Assembly (NCBI GenBank): GCA_045642465.1
Contig: JAZUIY010000015.1
Location: forward strand, 62,001-126,000
DNA from: RUG420 sp045642465
Lineage (GTDB): Bacteria; Bacillota; Clostridia; Oscillospirales; Acutalibacteraceae
Direction of reading: 5' to 3'
DNA length: 64,000 nt
Made by a program: the position numbers and the translations under genes
Part shown: piece by piece, positions 60,984 through 64,000 of the stretch
Layout of the letters: every line of letters starts with the position of its first letter
Numbering within the stretch: position 1 is the stretch's first letter
Notes under the pieces: generated by a model
Told to the model about the DNA's origin: nothing
Seen by the model: only the letters and a program-made list of their open reading frames with translations
Database searches by the model: none

Positions 60984-61751
60984 ATGTCTTTCGTACCATT
61001 GGAAGGGGCCAAAAACACCCGGGATTTTGGCGGCATTGTAAACAAAAACGGCCGTTGTATAAAAGGACATCAGTTTGTCCGTTCCTGTGCACTGGACCGT
61101 TTAACCAAAAAAGACATGCGGATTCTGACGGAAGAATACCGCTTAAATACCATCATTGACCTACGGGATGACGACGAAGTAAAGGAAAAACCGGACCGGA
61201 AAGTTCGGGGCAGCATCTACCTTCGCATGCCGGTATTCACTGCTGCTACCTTCGGTGTCACCATGGAAAAAAAGAGCATTGAATTCTTGGAGAACCTACC
61301 GGATTTTTCCCAGGTTTACCGCAACATGGTTACCCAGGAAGGCTGTGTAGAACATTTGAAATCCATTTTTGAGGTCATCCTGCGGAAAGAGCCGGAAGAT
61401 GGCGCCATGCTTTGGCATTGCAGCGAAGGAAAAGACCGCTGCGGTTTGGTTTCCGCCTTGTTCCTAGCCTTAATGGATGTGGACCGAGAAACCATTTTGA
61501 AGGATTACGTTGCCACCAACGACGTGCCGTCTAAAAACAAAAAGCGGTACTATTGGCTAGTGCGAGTAGTTACCAACAGCAAGGAAAAAGCGGACTCCAT
61601 TCTTTACATGTTTGAAGCCAACGAACGGTTCTTGGGAGCAGCCTTAGACGCCATAGATGAAACCTATGGCAGTATGGATGCTTTCCTAGAAAACCAATTG
61701 GACATCAGCAAGGAACAAAAAGCCACATTCCAAGAAAAGTATCTCAAATAA
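60984..61751 (+). CDS. Tyrosine/serine protein phosphatase family protein
   Basis: 255 residues of the PF13350-type protein phosphatases. Seen: AKNTRDFGG at 9-17, FVRSCALDRL near 31, TIIDLRDDDEV near 56, and the P-loop WHCSEGKDRCG near 144 with the catalytic Cys and Arg (CX5R). Such enzymes dephosphorylate proteins or phosphoinositides. Directly follows the tRNA-editing gene, an unexplained pairing. Confidence 0.9.
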   Translation: MSFVPLEGAKNTRDFGGIVNKNGRCIKGHQFVRSCALDRLTKKDMRILTEEYRLNTIIDLRDDDEVKEKPDRKVRGSIYLRMPVFTAATFGVTMEKKSIEFLENLPDFSQVYRNMVTQEGCVEHLKSIFEVILRKEPEDGAMLWHCSEGKDRCGLVSALFLALMDVDRETILKDYVATNDVPSKNKKRYYWLVRVVTNSKEKADSILYMFEANERFLGAALDAIDETYGSMDAFLENQLDISKEQKATFQEKYLK

Positions 61752-61780
61752 AAAAGAGCCTCTGGAAAGAGGCTCTTTTC
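61752..61780. terminator. Bidirectional terminator
   Basis: AAAAGAGCCTC TGGAAA GAGGCTCTTTTC between convergent genes. Confidence 0.92.
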
Positions 61781-61790
61781 TTTGTTTTTC

Positions 61791-62807
61791 TTATTTCAGA
61801 AGGTCGTCAAACAACTTGATGTTGTCTCTATCCAGACCAAGTTCACCGGCCTGTTCCTTCTTAACTACTTCTACAATGCGGTCGTTGATTGGTGTTGGAA
61901 CACCGGTCTTGCGACCCCATTCGCAAACAACACCGTTGATGGCATCAATTTCACAAGGCTTACCCTTCTGCAAATCCTGCAGCATGGATGGAACCAGCAA
62001 GCGGTGCTTCTTCATAGCAATTGGCAGAAGAAGGATACCAAAGGCACGCTTAATTGGAGTCTTGTAATAGAAGAGCTTGGTAATATCTTTGCCCTGAACC
62101 GGAGCAAAGGTAGCGCCGGCAGCATGACCTACGTCAATGCATTCCTTCATGCAGCGAATGGCAATTGGCTTAATGTCTTTTCCTTCGGAAACATCGCCAA
62201 ATACGCCGCCAACTACGGTGCCAAGACCGGAGAAGGTTGCGTTGATGAGAAGCTTGGACCAACGTGCGCCAATGAGGTTTTCTTCAAAGGAAACCGGGCA
62301 CATCATTTCCAGAACAGACTTAACCATAGCTAACTGTTCGTCGGTAATGCCGTCCATTTTGCCCATGTGGAAGGAAAGACTTTCCGGTTCAGAGGTCAGT
62401 TCACTGACACCTGGACCCTTCATGGTTGCACCCCATTCAACGGTACAGCCCATGGTGTGTTCGGAGCCAACAATTTCAGCAATACCTGGTTCAGGAATGC
62501 CGTTTTGCAGGGTTACAATAACACCCTTGTCAGACAGTTTTGGCTTCAAAGAAGTAACTACTTCTTTGTTCATTAACTGTTTGGTCATCAGGAAAATAAC
62601 ATCATAGCCTTCTCCCATCTGATCCGGTGTAATTGCTTTAACCGGAGTAACGAAATCTACGGTACCTACTACGTGGGCACCCTTTTCGTTCATGGCGTCG
62701 ACATGTTCCTTGTAGTAGTCTACCAGTTCAATGTTTCCACCTGCTTTGGAAATGTAAGCTCCCAAAATCATACCTAAGGAGCCTGCTCCATAAATAGCAC
62801 TTTTCAT
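61791..62807 (-). CDS. Ketopantoate reductase family protein
   Basis: NAD(P)H-dependent 2-oxoacid reductase family (PanE/ApbA), 338 residues. Seen: IYGAGSLGMILGAYI at 5-19 (GxGxxG), TKQLMNKEVV near 79, LQNGIPEPG near 103 (usually QNG), and WSKLLINATFSGLG near 192 with the catalytic Lys. It may make pantoate for CoA or act on another 2-oxoacid; panB and panC are not nearby. ATG 62807 is chosen, three codons inside the frame. Last gene of thrH-trxA-reductase. Confidence 0.88.
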   Translation of the reverse strand: MKSAIYGAGSLGMILGAYISKAGGNIELVDYYKEHVDAMNEKGAHVVGTVDFVTPVKAITPDQMGEGYDVIFLMTKQLMNKEVVTSLKPKLSDKGVIVTLQNGIPEPGIAEIVGSEHTMGCTVEWGATMKGPGVSELTSEPESLSFHMGKMDGITDEQLAMVKSVLEMMCPVSFEENLIGARWSKLLINATFSGLGTVVGGVFGDVSEGKDIKPIAIRCMKECIDVGHAAGATFAPVQGKDITKLFYYKTPIKRAFGILLLPIAMKKHRLLVPSMLQDLQKGKPCEIDAINGVVCEWGRKTGVPTPINDRIVEVVKKEQAGELGLDRDNIKLFDDLLK

Positions 62808-62831
62808 ATTGTTCACCTTTTTCTAAAAGAT

Positions 62832-63143
62832 TTAATACCGAAGTAATTCTTCCAACTGCACTTTTCCCTGCATACCGAAGGCGGCTTTAATTGGCTGTCC
62901 GTCCTTCATCAGTACCAGCGTTGGAATGGCTTCAATGCCAAACAAACGGCTAAGATAAACCTGTTCATCAATGTTGATTTTCCCAACATCAATGTCATCG
63001 TGCTCTGCTGCTAATTCTTCCAGTAATGGGGCCACCATTTTACAAGGGGCACACCAGTCAGCCCAGAAGTCCAGCAGAATGGGTCTCTCCGCCTGCAAGA
63101 CTTCTTGTTCATAGTTCTCTTGCGTAATTATTTTTTCAGCCAT
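62832..63143 (-). CDS. trxA: Thioredoxin
   Basis: Small dithiol reductant, 103 residues. Seen: LLDFWADWCAPCKMVAPLLEEL at 23-44 with active site WCAPC (Ala in place of the commoner Gly) and the cis-Pro in AIPTLVLMKDG near 73. Located 5 bp after thrH and 24 bp before the reductase gene. No thioredoxin reductase is seen in the window. Confidence 0.95.
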   Translation of the reverse strand: MAEKIITQENYEQEVLQAERPILLDFWADWCAPCKMVAPLLEELAAEHDDIDVGKINIDEQVYLSRLFGIEAIPTLVLMKDGQPIKAAFGMQGKVQLEELLRY

Positions 63144-63148
63144 AATTC

Positions 63149-63757
63149 TTATTCACCGTCAATTACCTTACAGATGGCATCATAGAGTTCATCGTAAGTT
63201 TCATAAGCTGGAATATTCGGGTAATCTGCCTTCAACTGGTCGGTGCTCTTAAAGAGGAACCCGGCCTTAGAAGCCTGAATCATGCCCAAGTCGTTAAAGC
63301 TGTCGCCGGAGGCAATGGTATCAAAACCACAGGACTGCAAAGCCTTAACTGTAGTAAGTTTAGATGGTGTACAACGCATCTTATAGTCAGAAATAGAACC
63401 GTCCGGATCTACAACCAAAGAGTTGCAGAAAATGGTCGGCATGCCCATCTTCTTCATGAGAGGAGCAGCAAACTGTTCAAAGGTATCGGAAAGGATAATT
63501 ACCTGGGTCTTGTCACGAAGCTTATCCATGAATTCTTTTGCACCCGGCATTGGGTCAATGCGGGAAATAACATCCTGGATTTCTTTCAGGCCAAGTCCGT
63601 GTTCCTTCAAAATGTTCAAGCGGTATTTCATCAGCTTGTCATAGTCCGGTTCATCACGGGTGGTAATTTTCAGTTCTGGGATTCCGGTTTCTTCTGCAAA
63701 TGCAATCCAGATTTCAGGAACTAAAACGCCTTCCATATCTAAACATACAACATACAT
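63149..63757 (-). CDS. thrH: ThrH-type phosphoserine phosphatase / homoserine phosphotransferase
   Basis: HAD enzyme of 202 residues matching ThrH: LDMEGVLVPEIWIAFAEETG at 6-25 (the ThrH-specific DxEG form of the HAD motif), TTRDEPDYDKLMKYRLNIL near 32, VIILSDTFEQFAAPLM near 88 and ASGDSFNDLGM near 148. Known: Pseudomonas ThrH removes phosphate from phosphoserine and can pass it to homoserine, standing in for ThrB. hom and lysC are in the same window, so a part in threonine synthesis is plausible. First gene of its operon; AGGAGG before ATG. Confidence 0.9.
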   Translation of the reverse strand: MYVVCLDMEGVLVPEIWIAFAEETGIPELKITTRDEPDYDKLMKYRLNILKEHGLGLKEIQDVISRIDPMPGAKEFMDKLRDKTQVIILSDTFEQFAAPLMKKMGMPTIFCNSLVVDPDGSISDYKMRCTPSKLTTVKALQSCGFDTIASGDSFNDLGMIQASKAGFLFKSTDQLKADYPNIPAYETYDELYDAICKVIDGE

Positions 63758-63790
63758 TTTTGTTATCCTCCTAACAATTAATACTTTTTG

Positions 63791-63799
63791 ATTATAGCA
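63791..63799 (-). promoter_or_regulatory. Extended -10 promoter for thrH-trxA
   Basis: Minus-strand TGCTATAAT about 34 bp before thrH. The -35 region falls in the upstream terminator and is poor. Confidence 0.62.
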
Positions 63800-63805
63800 T
63801 AAGAA

Positions 63806-63831
63806 AAGGCTCTCAGATACCTGAGAGCCTT
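63806..63831 (-). terminator. Terminator after the gene at the right edge
   Basis: AAGGCTCTCAG GTAT CTGAGAGCCTT then TTCTT on the minus strand. Confidence 0.85.
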
Positions 63832-63837
63832 ATATTA

Positions 63838-64000
63838 TTAAGATTTTTTGTCTTCTTTTGGCAATTTTCCAACCCCAAGCTGGAGCTGTGGCAGGGAAAG
63901 CTTTTGACCGGACCGGTTTTGCAGGGTTATTTCCATGCGGAGAATCTTTCCGTCATCACTGACGGCAACAATTTTTCCGCCGTGAGCACCTACAATGGTT
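63838..64000 (-). CDS. C-terminal fragment of an unidentified gene
   Basis: An open frame enters from the right edge and stops at TAA 63838. The 53 visible residues (VGAHGGKIVAVSDDGKILRM, MEITLQNRSGQKLSLPQLQL and a charged PKEDKKS end) look like a beta-strand-rich domain, perhaps an immunoglobulin-like or DUF4352-type tail, but this is too short to assign. A terminator follows directly. Confidence 0.7.
   Translation of the reverse strand, partial: TIVGAHGGKIVAVSDDGKILRMEITLQNRSGQKLSLPQLQLGVGKLPKEDKKS

Overview
The window reads as ordinary chromosome of an anaerobic, Gram-positive Bacillota (Firmicutes), most likely a clostridial lineage of medium GC. Pointers are the class B sortase, the ATP-independent C1 and pyrophosphate chemistry (formate-tetrahydrofolate ligase, pyruvate phosphate dikinase), glgB-C-D-A in Bacillus-like order, an aspartokinase with an internal start, a T-box leader, TPP riboswitches, AAGGAGG ribosome binding sites, frequent TTG starts and many extended -10 promoters (TGnTATAAT). 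There is no phage, insertion sequence, CRISPR array or rRNA, and only one tRNA. Species cannot be named from this alone.

Layout. 1-5.7 kb (minus strand): a class B sortase cut by the window edge, an acidic membrane-anchored protein, pncC, thiI with its cysteine desulfurase, and rpe. 5.7-20.6 kb (mostly plus): hom-lysC, two large DUF362 paralogues about 6 kb apart, ddl-DUF1934-argS, an MltG-like lipoprotein, exonuclease III, DegV and a surface protein with a catalytically eroded phosphodiesterase fold. 20.6-20.8 kb: a dense run of inverted repeats between convergent genes. 21.7-27.4 kb: the glycogen operon glgBCDA, then an XRE regulator, a histidine phosphatase, a HAD hydrolase and a Cys-rich protein. 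30-32.4 kb: membrane/TPR pair and the thiamine transporter thiT behind a TPP riboswitch. 32.5-40.9 kb: typA, an M18 aminopeptidase, a lytic transglycosylase, coaE, a Sua5-type enzyme, prfA, a DUF368 lipid-carrier transporter and a 7-helix membrane protein. 40.9-43.4 kb: a second TPP riboswitch with terminator ahead of thiM-thiE-thiD. 43.4-49 kb: ileS with an Ile T-box leader, a lipase-like hydrolase, cysK. 49-57.5 kb: fhs, a divergent uroporphyrinogen-decarboxylase-like protein with a 67-residue follower, an amino acid permease, a VUT-type queuosine-precursor transporter behind a structured leader, and ppdK. 57.8-64 kb: tRNA-Pro(UGG), hydrolases, a prolyl-tRNA editing protein, a tyrosine phosphatase, a ketopantoate-reductase-like enzyme, thioredoxin, ThrH and a fragment of one more gene.

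How the genes fit together. hom, lysC and thrH supply the aspartate-to-threonine route, with ThrH a possible stand-in for homoserine kinase. Thiamine is handled by salvage (ThiT, ThiM, ThiE, ThiD) under two TPP riboswitches that appear to act by different mechanisms. thiI plus the desulfurase and cysK serve sulfur transfer. Nearly every convergent gene pair shares one bidirectional intrinsic terminator. The least explained parts are the sortase/acidic-tail proteins, the DUF362 pair, the UroD-like protein with its small follower, the 20.6-20.8 kb inverted-repeat cluster and the leader in front of the VUT transporter.
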